Assembly: GCA_017933995.1 (NCBI GenBank)
Contig: JAGBKI010000020.1
Location: forward strand, 109,681-173,680
DNA length: 64,000 bases
Origin: Bacteroidaceae bacterium
Lineage (GTDB): Bacteria; Bacteroidota; Bacteroidia; Bacteroidales; Bacteroidaceae
Direction of reading: 5' to 3'
In this document: one piece after another, positions 34,146 through 42,994 of the stretch
Position numbering within the stretch: position 1 is the first letter of the stretch
Layout: each line of letters begins with the position of its first letter
Program-made: the position numbers and the translations under genes
Notes under the pieces: model-generated
What the model was told of the DNA's origin: nothing
The model's database searches: none
What the model saw: the letters and a program-made list of their open reading frames with translations, nothing else

Positions 34146-35975
34146 TTACTTTGTATAAGCCTTTTCCGCCTCTTCGTACAGGCGGTCGATTTCTTCTTTG
34201 TAGCGCTCGTAGACGACGGCGCGCTTCACCTTGAGCGTGTTGGTCAGTTCGCCGTTCTCAATGCTCAGCGGCTGTGGCAGCAAGATGAAGTGCTTCACCT
34301 TTTCGTAGTTGGCCAGTTCCTGTTGCAGCAGGTCGATGCGCTCCTGCAACATCTCGTGGATGCGCGGGTTGTCACACAGCGCCTCGCGGCTGCCGTAGGT
34401 AAGTCCCTTCTCCTTGGCGTAGGCTTCGAGCAGGGCGTAGTTGGGCACGATGAGCGCGCTGACAAACTTGCGGCGGTCGGCCACGACGACGGCCTGCTCG
34501 ATGTAGCTGTCGACGGACAGTTTGCTCTCGATGGCCTGCGGGGCGATGTACTTGCCGTTGCTGGTCTTGAAAAGATCCTTGATGCGCTCCTTGAGAAACA
34601 GCTCACCGTCCTTGACGTAGCCCGCGTCGCCCGTGTGGAACCACCCGTCAGCGTCGATGACCTGCTGCGTGGTGGATATCTTGTTGTAGTAGCCGGGCGT
34701 GATGGTTTTGCCGCGCAGCAGGATTTCGTCGTTAGCGCCTATCTTGTACTCCAGACCGTCGACGAAGCGTCCCACGGAGCCCGGTGTGATGGGTTGCTCG
34801 GGGCGGTCGCAGGTGACGGTGGCGGTGCTCTCCGTCAGGCCGTAGCCCACAATCATACGGATACCGGCGGCGTGGACGAACGTCTCCACCTCGCGCGACA
34901 CGAGGGCACCGGCGGTGGGGAAGAAGTTGCCCCGGTCGAGGCCCAGCGTCTTGCGCAGCACGCTGCACACGGTGCGGTCGTAGAATTTGCGCTTCAGGGC
35001 GAGCAACGGCGGCACGCGGCGACCTTTCGATTCGTAGTCCTCCCACGCGCGGATGCCGGTGCGCAGCGCGGCTTGCATCACCTTAGCCTGCACAGGCGAG
35101 GCCGAGGCGATCTTCTCCTGCACGCCCTGGTACACTTTTTCCCAGAAGCGCGGCACGCTGGTCATGCACGTCGGCCTGACCTCGCGCAGCGACTGCAACA
35201 CGTCGGCGGGGCGGAGGTTTACGGCCTGCACCGCGCCCACGGCCAGCCCCCAGTAGGTCCAGCCGCGCTCAAAGACGTGGGTGAAGGGCAGGAAGTTGAG
35301 CACGACGTCACTGTCGTCGAACTTCAGCGCGAGGTTGTTCACACGCAGCGCCTCGTGGTACATGCCATAGGTCAGGATAACGCCTTTGCTGTGGCCCGTC
35401 GTGCCGCTGGTGTAGAGAATGTTGCAGGTGTCGGCGAACGAGGCGGCGGCCTGGCGCAGGTTCAGTTCGCCGTCGTAGTCGCCCGTCTCGCCCACGCGCA
35501 AAAACTCGTCGAAGTAGATGCTCAACGAGTCGCCCGGCTGGCGTTTCACCTTGCGGTCGAAGATGACGATGCGCTCCAGCGTGTGACACAGCGGGATGGC
35601 CTGCAAGGCCACGTCGTACTGCTGCTGCTCGCCCACGAAGAGGAAGCGCACCCGCGCGTCGTTAATCATGTAGACAATCTGCGGCGCGCTGCTTGTGGGG
35701 TAGAAGGGGATGGTCACGGCGCGTATGCCGTAGGCACCGAAGTCCACGAAGAGGCACTCAGGCTTGTTCTGCGAAAAGACGGCCACGTTCTCCTGCACGG
35801 CGGCGTCGTAAGCCAGCAGCGACAGGGACACGCGCCGCGCCGTGGCGGCAAACTTGTTCCAGGATATGTCCTTCCAGCGGCCTTCGTCGTAGTCACGGAA
35901 CTTCAGCGCCGTGCGGTCGCCGTAGGTGCGCGCCTGCTCGTAGACCAGACGCGAAAAATGACAGTTGTTCAGCAT
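34146..35975 (-). CDS. AMP-dependent long-chain fatty-acid-CoA ligase
   Basis: A 609-aa ANL superfamily enzyme activating fatty acids through an acyl-AMP. The AMP-binding P-loop is NILYTSGTTGHSKGVILTYG (about residues 183-202); GYGLTESTATVTCD and the DGWFHTGDAGYVKDG segment follow, and SNGKYIAPQAIES marks the C-terminal lid. The start at 35975 (MLNNCHFSRLVYEQ) was taken because a TACCTTTG promoter lies between it and the longer-frame ATG. Confidence 0.92.
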   Translation of the reverse strand: MLNNCHFSRLVYEQARTYGDRTALKFRDYDEGRWKDISWNKFAATARRVSLSLLAYDAAVQENVAVFSQNKPECLFVDFGAYGIRAVTIPFYPTSSAPQIVYMINDARVRFLFVGEQQQYDVALQAIPLCHTLERIVIFDRKVKRQPGDSLSIYFDEFLRVGETGDYDGELNLRQAAASFADTCNILYTSGTTGHSKGVILTYGMYHEALRVNNLALKFDDSDVVLNFLPFTHVFERGWTYWGLAVGAVQAVNLRPADVLQSLREVRPTCMTSVPRFWEKVYQGVQEKIASASPVQAKVMQAALRTGIRAWEDYESKGRRVPPLLALKRKFYDRTVCSVLRKTLGLDRGNFFPTAGALVSREVETFVHAAGIRMIVGYGLTESTATVTCDRPEQPITPGSVGRFVDGLEYKIGANDEILLRGKTITPGYYNKISTTQQVIDADGWFHTGDAGYVKDGELFLKERIKDLFKTSNGKYIAPQAIESKLSVDSYIEQAVVVADRRKFVSALIVPNYALLEAYAKEKGLTYGSREALCDNPRIHEMLQERIDLLQQELANYEKVKHFILLPQPLSIENGELTNTLKVKRAVVYERYKEEIDRLYEEAEKAYTK

Positions 35976-36025
35976 AAGCCAAGATGCTTGGGGAAACCTT
36001 TTGCCCAAAGGCTCTGTTTGCGAAG

Positions 36026-36033
36026 CAAAGGTA
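36026..36033 (-). promoter_or_regulatory. -7 element (TACCTTTG) for the acyl-CoA synthetase
   Basis: TACCTTTG on the minus strand, 50 bp before the start codon. Confidence 0.5.
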
Positions 36034-36237
36034 GCGGATTCCGACGGAAAACGCCGCATATCCGCTGTAAAAATGGCCGAAGGCGCGTTTCACACGGCTG
36101 CTTTGTGTGAAAAATACCGCCAACACGGACACATTCTTGCCCGAAAAGCCGTCTGGAGGCACTACGACAAGAACGGAATCCGCCCGAACGGCTTTAGAAA
36201 AACCTGCTGTGGGCTTAGTTTCGCCGATGTCCTTTAT

Positions 36238-36283
36238 AGAAAAAACGGAAAAGCCAACAGTTTTTTCTATTGGCTTTTCCGTT
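36238..36283 (-). terminator. Terminator of the orphan minus-strand transcript
   Basis: A perfect 14-bp stem (AACGGAAAAGCCAA with its complement, 36244-36257 and 36270-36283) with a 12-nt loop. On the minus strand it runs straight into TTTTTT. Confidence 0.85.
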
Positions 36284-36336
36284 AAGGCACTGAATGTCCG
36301 ATATTTAAGAGAATCCGCCACCCTCCTTTCCCGCTA
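36238..36336 (-). ncRNA. Candidate small RNA, about 100 nt
   Basis: The stretch is bounded by a well-spaced minus-strand promoter (36342-36372) and a strong Rho-independent terminator (36238-36283). No ATG-initiated frame of useful length lies between. Downstream, the acyl-CoA synthetase has its own -7 element. The unit is therefore best read as a stand-alone small RNA, though a terminated leader that reads through into the synthetase gene is possible. No known RNA family is recognised. Confidence 0.5.
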
Positions 36337-36341
36337 CACGG

Positions 36342-36372
36342 CAAAAGTACGCACTGCAGCCGCGCCGCCAAA
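36342..36372 (-). promoter_or_regulatory. Consensus promoter of the candidate small RNA
   Basis: -7 TACTTTTG (complement at 36342-36349) and -33 TTTG (complement at 36369-36372) with 19 bp between them. This is the best-spaced promoter in the window. Confidence 0.7.
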
Positions 36373-36423
36373 AGACAAACTCACGGCATAGAAAAGGAAG
36401 CCCTCCCCCTTTCCTCTGCGCCC

Positions 36424-36525
36424 GCCTTGCAGTATCTTTGCTTGGCGAAGATACGCAGCGGCTCGGTTGAGCGTAAAAAACGCTGCGCGGTTTTTACGCT
36501 TTGCTCTCGCCTTGCAGTATCTTTG
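36424..36525. repeat. Duplicated promoter cassette before the GH84 gene
   Basis: CGCCTTGCAGTATCTTTGC occurs at about 36423 and again at about 36508. Between the copies lies GCAGCGGCTCGG, then a hairpin (AGCGTAAAAA facing TTTTTACGCT). The order matches the 86-bp cassette at 15156-15400 with a different stem sequence. Confidence 0.8.
36518..36525 (+). promoter_or_regulatory. -7 element (TATCTTTG) for the GH84 gene
   Basis: TATCTTTGC 22 bp before the start codon; a second copy at 36433-36440 could give a tandem promoter. Confidence 0.55.
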
Positions 36526-36547
36526 CCCCCAAAAATCTGTTTTTAAT

Positions 36548-38638
36548 ATGCGAAGGAAACTTCTCGCCGGCCTGTTTGCCTTGCTTTCGGCCGGTATTTG
36601 CGCGCAAGGGTTCACATTCCCGACGCCCGTGTTCCAAGAGTACACGCCGACTGACGGTATGTCGGCTTCGACCAAAATCGTTCAAGGCGTGCGCGGCGAC
36701 AAGGCCGTGCGCAGTTATGCCAGCCGCATCCCGGCGGTAGCGGGTGGCTACCTCATCGTGGCCACACCCAAAAAGATAGTCGTGGCTGGCCACGATGCCG
36801 ACGGCCTCTTCTACGGTCTCAAGTCGCTCGAAGCAATGCGCGGAGCCGAGGGCGTGCCCTGTGGCATCGTTCGCGACTGGCCTGCCATGCCCGAACGCGG
36901 CATCATCGAGGGTTTCTACGGCAACCCCTACAGCCACGCCGAGCGCCTGCGGCTTTTCGACTTTATGGGCGCGCAAAAGATGAACGTCTACGTCTATGGC
37001 CCGAAGGATGACCCCTACCACCGCACGCACTGGCGCGTCCCCTACCCCACCGACGAGGCCGCCCGCATCACCGAACTGGCCGAAGCGGCGCGCCGCAACC
37101 ACGTGCAGTTCGTCTGGGCCATACATCCGGGCCTCGACATCCGTTGGAACCGCAGCGACAGCCTTGCCGCGCTCGGCAAACTCCAAGCCATGTACGACAT
37201 CGGTGTGCGCGCGTTCTGCGTATTCTTCGACGACATCGGCGGCGAGGGCACACGCGCTGAAAAGCAGGCCGACCTGCTCAACTTTCTCACCGAGGAATTC
37301 GTGCGTAAGCACGCCGACGTCGCGCCGCTGATGATGTGCCCCACGCAGTACAACAAGGCGTGGTCGGGCGGTGACTACCTGCGCACACTCGGCACGCGTA
37401 TGGACAAGAGCGTGCGCATCATGTGGACGGGCAACACCGTCGTCGACATGATTACGCGCGAGGACATGGAGTGGATTAACAAGCAAATCGGGCGCAAAGC
37501 CTACATCTGGCTCAACTACCCCGTCACGGACTATTGCATCGACCACCTGCTCATGGGCCCCACCTACGGCAATGGCCTCGACATCGCCGATATGGTCAGC
37601 GGCTTTTGCTCCAATCCGATGGAATATTGCAAGGCATCCAAGGTGAGCCTTTTCAGCATTGCCGACTACGCCTGGAACACCGCCGCCTACGACAGCATCG
37701 CCTCCTGGGAGCGCGCCATGCGCTACCTTGTGCCCGAACCGCTGCACGAGGCCTTCCGCACGTTCTGCGAAAACAACGTTGACCTCGGCCCCACTGGCCA
37801 CGGCCTGCGCCGCTATGGCGAGTCGCCCGAGTGGGTCGACGGCGAGCCTGCCGACCTCCAAGCTTATTTCAACAAAATAGGCGATTCGGCCAGGCGCCTC
37901 CTTTGGGCGAAAGACCAAGCGCCCGAAATGGTCGGCGAAATCGAACCCTGGCTCAAGGCACAAGCCGCCGTGTGCGTCCGTGGCCTCTGCATTCTCGACA
38001 TGCGCCAAGCCCTTGCCACCGCCGACAGCGTTAAGTTCATCAATGCCTACGAACAATATGTCCAGACAGGCGAAATAGCCCGCCAGCTCCGCTCGCGCGA
38101 CTTCCCCGGCAGCATCAAGACCGCCGCGCCTGTCGTGGCTACACTCCACGTAGAGCCGTGGCTGCGCAGCGAGGCCAAACGCCTCGAAAAGGCATACCGC
38201 AGCCGTTTCGCCTATCGCCTCGACGTCTTCCCCGTGCAGGCCGTGCCCGACGGCACATATTATATTAAGGCAAACGGACGCTACCTCACCGACCTCACAC
38301 CCTCCACGCCCGGCGCGCGCGCCGTGTTCACCGCCGAGCGCGACACCATCAACCCGCAGCGCCAGGAGTGGACCGTCGAACTCAGCCCCGCCACGGGCCG
38401 CTACAGCCTCGTATGCAACCAGGCGCGCCGCTACCTCAACGAGGTGGGACGCTTCGGCACGAACCCCTACAGCGAACTGTGGAACACCTACGAACTCACT
38501 CCGCAGCCCGGCGGCGGCTTCACCATCCGCAACGCCCAGAACGCCGGCACCGCCTACTGGCGCGCCGAACCTGACGGCGACGGCCTCACGTTCTCCAAAG
38601 AGGGCGGCACTGTGTTTGAGATCATAAAGGTGGAATAA
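36548..38638 (+). CDS. GH84 beta-N-acetylglucosaminidase (O-GlcNAcase-like)
   Basis: A 696-aa exported glycosidase. A signal peptide (about residues 1-19, LLSAGICA) leads to the GH20-like N-terminal domain and the GH84 barrel: GIIEGFYGNPYSHAERLRLF, KMNVYVYGPKDDPYHR and the catalytic Asp pair in CVFFDDIGGEGT (near 221-222). These segments closely match Bacteroides thetaiotaomicron BtGH84 as I recall it. Residues about 575-696 (GTYYIKANGRYLTDL, RYLNEVG) look like a small beta-trefoil or ricin-type domain. The probable substrates are terminal beta-GlcNAc on host or bacterial glycans. It has its own promoter and no partner genes. Confidence 0.93.
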   Translation: MRRKLLAGLFALLSAGICAQGFTFPTPVFQEYTPTDGMSASTKIVQGVRGDKAVRSYASRIPAVAGGYLIVATPKKIVVAGHDADGLFYGLKSLEAMRGAEGVPCGIVRDWPAMPERGIIEGFYGNPYSHAERLRLFDFMGAQKMNVYVYGPKDDPYHRTHWRVPYPTDEAARITELAEAARRNHVQFVWAIHPGLDIRWNRSDSLAALGKLQAMYDIGVRAFCVFFDDIGGEGTRAEKQADLLNFLTEEFVRKHADVAPLMMCPTQYNKAWSGGDYLRTLGTRMDKSVRIMWTGNTVVDMITREDMEWINKQIGRKAYIWLNYPVTDYCIDHLLMGPTYGNGLDIADMVSGFCSNPMEYCKASKVSLFSIADYAWNTAAYDSIASWERAMRYLVPEPLHEAFRTFCENNVDLGPTGHGLRRYGESPEWVDGEPADLQAYFNKIGDSARRLLWAKDQAPEMVGEIEPWLKAQAAVCVRGLCILDMRQALATADSVKFINAYEQYVQTGEIARQLRSRDFPGSIKTAAPVVATLHVEPWLRSEAKRLEKAYRSRFAYRLDVFPVQAVPDGTYYIKANGRYLTDLTPSTPGARAVFTAERDTINPQRQEWTVELSPATGRYSLVCNQARRYLNEVGRFGTNPYSELWNTYELTPQPGGGFTIRNAQNAGTAYWRAEPDGDGLTFSKEGGTVFEIIKVE

Positions 38639-38639
38639 A

Positions 38640-38850
38640 AGATGTTTGAACCCGGCAAGTACGGCCTGAAAGGCCAGAAAGCGCACAGCCCAGGGCAACG
38701 CCCTGGGGAAGCGACACCCACAAAAATGCGTTCTGAAAGGACAAAAGCGTTTCTACAGAAAAATGCTTTTGCCCTTACAGGGCGAGGATTGATACCCACC
38801 ATTACCCAGGGCGCTGCCCTGGGCTGATCGCTCACCGGCCTTTCAGGCCG
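38640..38850. repeat. Palindrome cluster (GGCCTGAAAGGCC and CCCAGGGCAACGCCCTGGG types)
   Basis: Includes GGCCTGAAAGGCC, CCCAGGGCAACGCCCTGGG, AAAGCGTTTCTACAGAAAAATGCTTTT-type arms (described by position 38751-38771), CCCAGGGCGCTGCCCTGGG and GGCCTTTCAGGCC. A matching series occurs at 45830-45920. The 254-bp gap holds no gene or clear promoter. Confidence 0.8.
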
Positions 38851-38892
38851 TCCATTAACGACAAACAACTCAAAAACTAAACAACTCATAAT

Positions 38893-40251
38893 ATGCCTCA
38901 GAAACGCTTCCTGCTCCAAGAGAGCGAAATCCCCACGCGCTGGTACAACGTGCAGGCCGAGATGCCCAACAAACCCCTCCCGCCCCTACACCCCGGCACA
39001 CACCAGCCCCTCAAGGCCGAAGACCTCTACCCCATCTTCGCCGAGGAGTGCTCGCGCCAGGAACTCAACCAGACCGACGCCTGGATTGACATCCCCGAAG
39101 AAGTGCTCGACAAGTACAAGAGCTACCGTGCCACGCCTCTCGTCCGCGCCTACGACCTCGAAAAAGCCCTCGATACCCCCGCCCACATCTACTTCAAGAA
39201 CGAGAGCACCAACCCCCTCGGCTCCCATAAGGTGAACAGTGCCTTGGCGCAAGCCTACTACTGCAAGCGCGAAGGCGTCAAGAACGTCACCACCGAGACG
39301 GGTGCCGGGCAGTGGGGCGCCGCACTGGCCTACGCCGCGCGCACCTTCGGCCTCGAAGCCGCCGTCTACCAGGTGAAAATCTCCATGCAGCAGAAACCCT
39401 ACCGCTCCATGATGATGCGCACGTTCGGCGCCACCGTCGAAGGCTCGCCCTCCATGAGCACCCGCGCAGGCAAAGACCTCATCACGCAGAACCCCGCCTA
39501 CAGCGGCTCACTCGGTTCGGCCATCAGCGAGGCCATAGAACTCGCCACCACCACGCCCGACTGCAAGTACACCCTCGGCTCTGTGCTTTCCCACGTCACG
39601 CTCCACCAGACCATCATCGGCCTCGAAGCCGAGAAGCAGATGCAACAGGCTGGCGAGTACCCCGACACCGTCATCGCCTGCTTCGGCGGCGGCTCAAACT
39701 TCGGCGGTGTGGCCTTCCCCTTCATGCGCCACAACTTCAACGACGGACGTACCACCGAGTTCATCGCCGCCGAACCCGAAAGCTGCCCCAAACTCACACG
39801 CGGAGAGTTCCGCTACGACTTCGGCGACGAGAGCGGCTATACGCCCCTGCTGCCCATGTACACCCTCGGCCACAACTTCCACCCCGCCAACATACACGCC
39901 GGCGGCCTGCGTTACCACGGCGCCGGTACCATCGTGTCGCAGCTCATCAAGGACCGCCTGATGACCGCCGTCGACATTCCCCAGACCGAAGCCTTCCGCG
40001 CCGCACTTCTCTTCGCCCGCACCGAGGGCATCATCCCCGCCCCCGAGTCCAGCCACGCCATCGCCGCCACCGTGCGCGAGGCGCTCAAGGCCAAGGAGGC
40101 CGGACAGCAAAAGGTCATCCTCTTTAACCTCTCCGGCCATGGCCTCATCGACATGACCGCCTACGACGCCTACCTCAGCGGCGACCTCCAGGACTACAAG
40201 GTCAGCGACACCGAAATCGCCCGCAACCTTCAGGACGTCCCGCAGGTGTAA
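38893..40251 (+). CDS. trpB: TrpB-like pyridoxal-phosphate-dependent protein (TrpB2)
   Basis: A 452-aa PLP enzyme of the TrpB2 branch (longer N-terminus than TrpB1). The PLP lysine is in NPLGSHKVNSAL (near residue 112), TETGAGQWGAALA is the catalytic Glu region, and CFGGGSNFGG binds the phosphate. TrpB2 makes tryptophan from indole and serine without tight TrpA coupling. No other trp gene is nearby, which fits indole salvage. The M16 peptidase gene follows after 29 bp. Confidence 0.92.
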   Translation: MPQKRFLLQESEIPTRWYNVQAEMPNKPLPPLHPGTHQPLKAEDLYPIFAEECSRQELNQTDAWIDIPEEVLDKYKSYRATPLVRAYDLEKALDTPAHIYFKNESTNPLGSHKVNSALAQAYYCKREGVKNVTTETGAGQWGAALAYAARTFGLEAAVYQVKISMQQKPYRSMMMRTFGATVEGSPSMSTRAGKDLITQNPAYSGSLGSAISEAIELATTTPDCKYTLGSVLSHVTLHQTIIGLEAEKQMQQAGEYPDTVIACFGGGSNFGGVAFPFMRHNFNDGRTTEFIAAEPESCPKLTRGEFRYDFGDESGYTPLLPMYTLGHNFHPANIHAGGLRYHGAGTIVSQLIKDRLMTAVDIPQTEAFRAALLFARTEGIIPAPESSHAIAATVREALKAKEAGQQKVILFNLSGHGLIDMTAYDAYLSGDLQDYKVSDTEIARNLQDVPQV

Positions 40252-40280
40252 GGGGGTACGGCCCTCCTATTGTAAAAGGT

Positions 40281-41528
40281 ATGCGCTACACAGCAACCCT
40301 CCCCTCGGGGCTGAAGATTGTGATGGAGCGCGCGGCTTCGCGCGCTGTCTACTGCGGCATCGTGGTGCGCGCTGGCACGCGCCACGAAGCCGTGGCCGAC
40401 AGCGGCATGGCCCACTTCGTCGAACACATGGTCTTCAAGGGCACGCACCGGCGCACGGCACGGCAAATCACGGGCATCCTCGAACGGCGCGGCGGCGACC
40501 TCAGTGCCTTTACCTCCAAGCAGGAAACGGTTTACTACGCCAACGTCATGCCCGAAGACTTTTCGCTGGCGGCCGACGTGCTCTGCGACATCGTGTTCAA
40601 CAGTGTGTTCCCGCAAAAGGAAATTCCCAAGGAGGCCGAAGTCATCTGCGACGAGATTGAGAGCTATCGCGACTCGCCCGCCGAACTTATCTTCGACGAC
40701 TTCGAGAGCCTGCTGTTCCCAGGACAGCCACTCGGACGCGACGTGCTGGGCGACCCGGCCACGCTGCGCCGCTACACCACCGCCGACGCCCTGCGCTTTA
40801 CCGCCGAAAACTATTTCCCGGCAAACTGCATCTTCTACCTTGTCGGCGACATCGACTTCAAGCAGGCCGAGCGCGCCATCGCAAAGGCCATGGCGGCGTT
40901 CACGCCCTTTGCTGGCCAAGGCGCGAATGGACGTAGCGGCGACGACCTTGGCCAACTCCCCGCACCACAGCCCGCACCCGCGTTTGTGGTGGAGCGGAAC
41001 AAATCCACCCACCAGGCACACGTCGTGGTGGGCACTGCAACCTTTGGCGGCAACGACCCACAACACGCTGCGTTGCAACTGCTCAACAACATTGTGGGCG
41101 GCCCCGCTCCCAACTCGCGTCTGAACCTTGCGCTACGCGAGCGGGCCGGGCTGGTCTACAGCGTCGACAGCTATGCGTCCACCTATCCCGACACGGGACT
41201 GTGGGCGGCCTATTTCGGGTGCGACCCTGGCGATGTGAAACGCTGCCTCAGCCTTTTCCACCGCGAGTTGCGCCGACTCACGGAGAAGCCCCTCCCCGCC
41301 GCCACGCTCGCTGCGCTGAAGCGGCAATACACGCGCCAAGTGCGGCTGACGTGCGACAATTTTGAGAGCTACGCCCTCGCGCTCGGAAAGTCGTTCGCCC
41401 ACTACGGACGCCACCGCGACATCGACAATTTCTGCCGCGAGATTGACGCGATTACCCCCGACGCGCTCCATCGCGTAGCCTGCGAAATCCTTTCCCCCGA
41501 CAGGCTTTCCACGCTTATTTACCGCTAA
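40281..41528 (+). CDS. M16 family zinc peptidase
   Basis: A 415-aa pitrilysin/processing-peptidase-like protein with the inverted zinc motif HFVEHMVFKG (HxxEH, about residues 45-49) and the downstream zinc-ligand Glu in EAEVICDEIESYRDSP (E about 120). The C-terminal half has the NNIVGGPAPNSRLNLALRER segment seen in active M16B members. There is no signal peptide, so it acts in the cytosol. It is probably cotranscribed with trpB. Confidence 0.93.
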   Translation: MRYTATLPSGLKIVMERAASRAVYCGIVVRAGTRHEAVADSGMAHFVEHMVFKGTHRRTARQITGILERRGGDLSAFTSKQETVYYANVMPEDFSLAADVLCDIVFNSVFPQKEIPKEAEVICDEIESYRDSPAELIFDDFESLLFPGQPLGRDVLGDPATLRRYTTADALRFTAENYFPANCIFYLVGDIDFKQAERAIAKAMAAFTPFAGQGANGRSGDDLGQLPAPQPAPAFVVERNKSTHQAHVVVGTATFGGNDPQHAALQLLNNIVGGPAPNSRLNLALRERAGLVYSVDSYASTYPDTGLWAAYFGCDPGDVKRCLSLFHRELRRLTEKPLPAATLAALKRQYTRQVRLTCDNFESYALALGKSFAHYGRHRDIDNFCREIDAITPDALHRVACEILSPDRLSTLIYR

Positions 41529-41570
41529 CGGCGGCAACGCTACGTGCGCATATATATAAATACGGTATCC

Positions 41571-42026
41571 CTACCCCAACACCCCCTCGGTGGCTGCCAG
41601 CAACACCCAGTAGCGCACCAGTTTTCCCGTTAAGAACGCCAGCGTGCAGCGCCACAGGCTCACGCGCATATAGCCCAGCGACACGCTCACCATGCTCCCC
41701 AGCACGGGCAGGAAGGCCAGCAGGCCGCACCACGCGCCGTGGCTGTAGACCATCGCCATGCCGCGTTGCAACCGCTCGGGCTTGACGTGCAGGTAGCGCG
41801 TAATCCACTCCGTCTTGCCCAGCGAGCCAATCCAGTAGTTCAGCACCGCGCCGAGCGTGTTGCCCAGCGTGCCCCACACCAGCAGTTCCGTCGGCGAAAC
41901 GCCCAGCGCCGCCAGTCCCACCATCACCACCTCGCTCGAAAACGGCGCAACGCTCCCCGCAAGAAAGGCGGCGATGAACATGCCGGGCACCCCGATGTCA
42001 ATGAGAAACTGTGTGAACTCGTGCAT
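41571..42026 (-). CDS. YqaA family membrane protein (DedA/SNARE-associated fold)
   Basis: A 151-aa inner-membrane protein with four or so hydrophobic segments. It shows the FLAGSVAPFSSEVVMVGLAA and LGNTLGAVLNYWIGS segments of the YqaA/VTT-domain group. That fold is associated with lipid translocation, but this subgroup has no settled function. It follows the polytopic membrane protein by 6 bp on the same strand. Confidence 0.88.
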   Translation of the reverse strand: MHEFTQFLIDIGVPGMFIAAFLAGSVAPFSSEVVMVGLAALGVSPTELLVWGTLGNTLGAVLNYWIGSLGKTEWITRYLHVKPERLQRGMAMVYSHGAWCGLLAFLPVLGSMVSVSLGYMRVSLWRCTLAFLTGKLVRYWVLLAATEGVLG

Positions 42027-42032
42027 AGCGCG

Positions 42033-42953
42033 CTACAACCTCGTGTAAACCGTCAGCACCAACAGCAGCGCCAACGTGGCTATGAAATACCAATGGACAA
42101 ACCTGCCCCGCGCCAGCGTCAGGTGGTGGCCAACGAGCGGCGCGGCGGCGCAGCACAACAGGCGCAGCGTGGCATCAAAATCGGCAGGAAGGAACAGCAA
42201 CATCGCCCCAAGCCCGGCCAGTTGCACCATAATGGCGTAGATGAACATGCGCGTGCGGATTTTGTCCTGATAGTATGTGCGCATGTAGTCCACCAGCGCA
42301 ATGGCCACGTAGAGCAGCAGGAAGAAAAGGCTTGCCGTGCGCGCGCCGTCGAGCGACGCGAGGCGCAACAAGCCGAAGTGCAACTCGTCGGCGCGCCACA
42401 ACACGTCCCACTCCACGCCGCCGCCGAACGCTAATTGCCAAGCCGCCACCAGCCAATAGGGCGTGGCCAGCCCCAACAGCGAGGCTGCCAGCGAACGCCA
42501 CGTCAGCGCGCGCAGGTGCACACCCAGCGAGATGAGGAAAAAAGGCGCGAGCAGCAACAGCGGGCGGAAAAAGAAAGAACCCGCGCCTAAAAGCAAGAAA
42601 GCGTGGAACGCCGTGCCCTGGCTCTTGGGCTGTTGATAGCAGAGCGACAACACGATGTGCGCCGCCACATAGTACAGCGCGGCCACCATCGACGCGTGCC
42701 ACGGCTCCAGGAAGGCAAAGGCCGTGAGCAGGGCGAAAAACGTGGTGCTGGCCATGCGCGTACGCTGCCTGATGAGCGTGGCGCGGCTGTTCCAGTCCAT
42801 CACGGCCAGCATTGTGAGCAGCGTCACCAGCCACGCGCCCCATCGCGCCCCATCACCAAGCCCGCCGCCGAGCCACACCACGCTCCCCACCACCGCCACA
42901 GTGGGCAGCGTGGCGGGCGATGTGGTCACGGCATATCGCAGGCTGAAAGGCAT
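42033..42953 (-). CDS. Polytopic membrane protein of unknown function
   Basis: A 306-aa protein with about ten hydrophobic helices. The pattern, including LGAGSFFFRPLLLLAPFFL and a Bacteroidota-typical distribution of Arg in loops, resembles the DUF6427 group, but I cannot be sure of the family. It heads a two-gene unit with yqaA, behind a TACCTTTG promoter that overlaps the end of the restriction-modification gene. Confidence 0.7.
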   Translation of the reverse strand: MPFSLRYAVTTSPATLPTVAVVGSVVWLGGGLGDGARWGAWLVTLLTMLAVMDWNSRATLIRQRTRMASTTFFALLTAFAFLEPWHASMVAALYYVAAHIVLSLCYQQPKSQGTAFHAFLLLGAGSFFFRPLLLLAPFFLISLGVHLRALTWRSLAASLLGLATPYWLVAAWQLAFGGGVEWDVLWRADELHFGLLRLASLDGARTASLFFLLLYVAIALVDYMRTYYQDKIRTRMFIYAIMVQLAGLGAMLLFLPADFDATLRLLCCAAAPLVGHHLTLARGRFVHWYFIATLALLLVLTVYTRL

Positions 42954-42985
42954 CGAAAGTCTATAAGTTCTATTGCTTCGGGGCG

Positions 42986-42993
42986 CAAAGGTA
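42986..42993 (-). promoter_or_regulatory. -7 element (TACCTTTG) for the membrane protein pair
   Basis: TACCTTTG on the minus strand, about 33 bp before the start codon and abutting the upstream gene's stop. Confidence 0.5.
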
Positions 42994-42994
42994 A

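Noticed and set aside
35893-36321. 142-codon minus-strand frame upstream of the acyl-CoA synthetase
   Set aside because: It overlaps the synthetase start in another frame, crosses the candidate small-RNA terminator and the synthetase promoter, and has no family signs.
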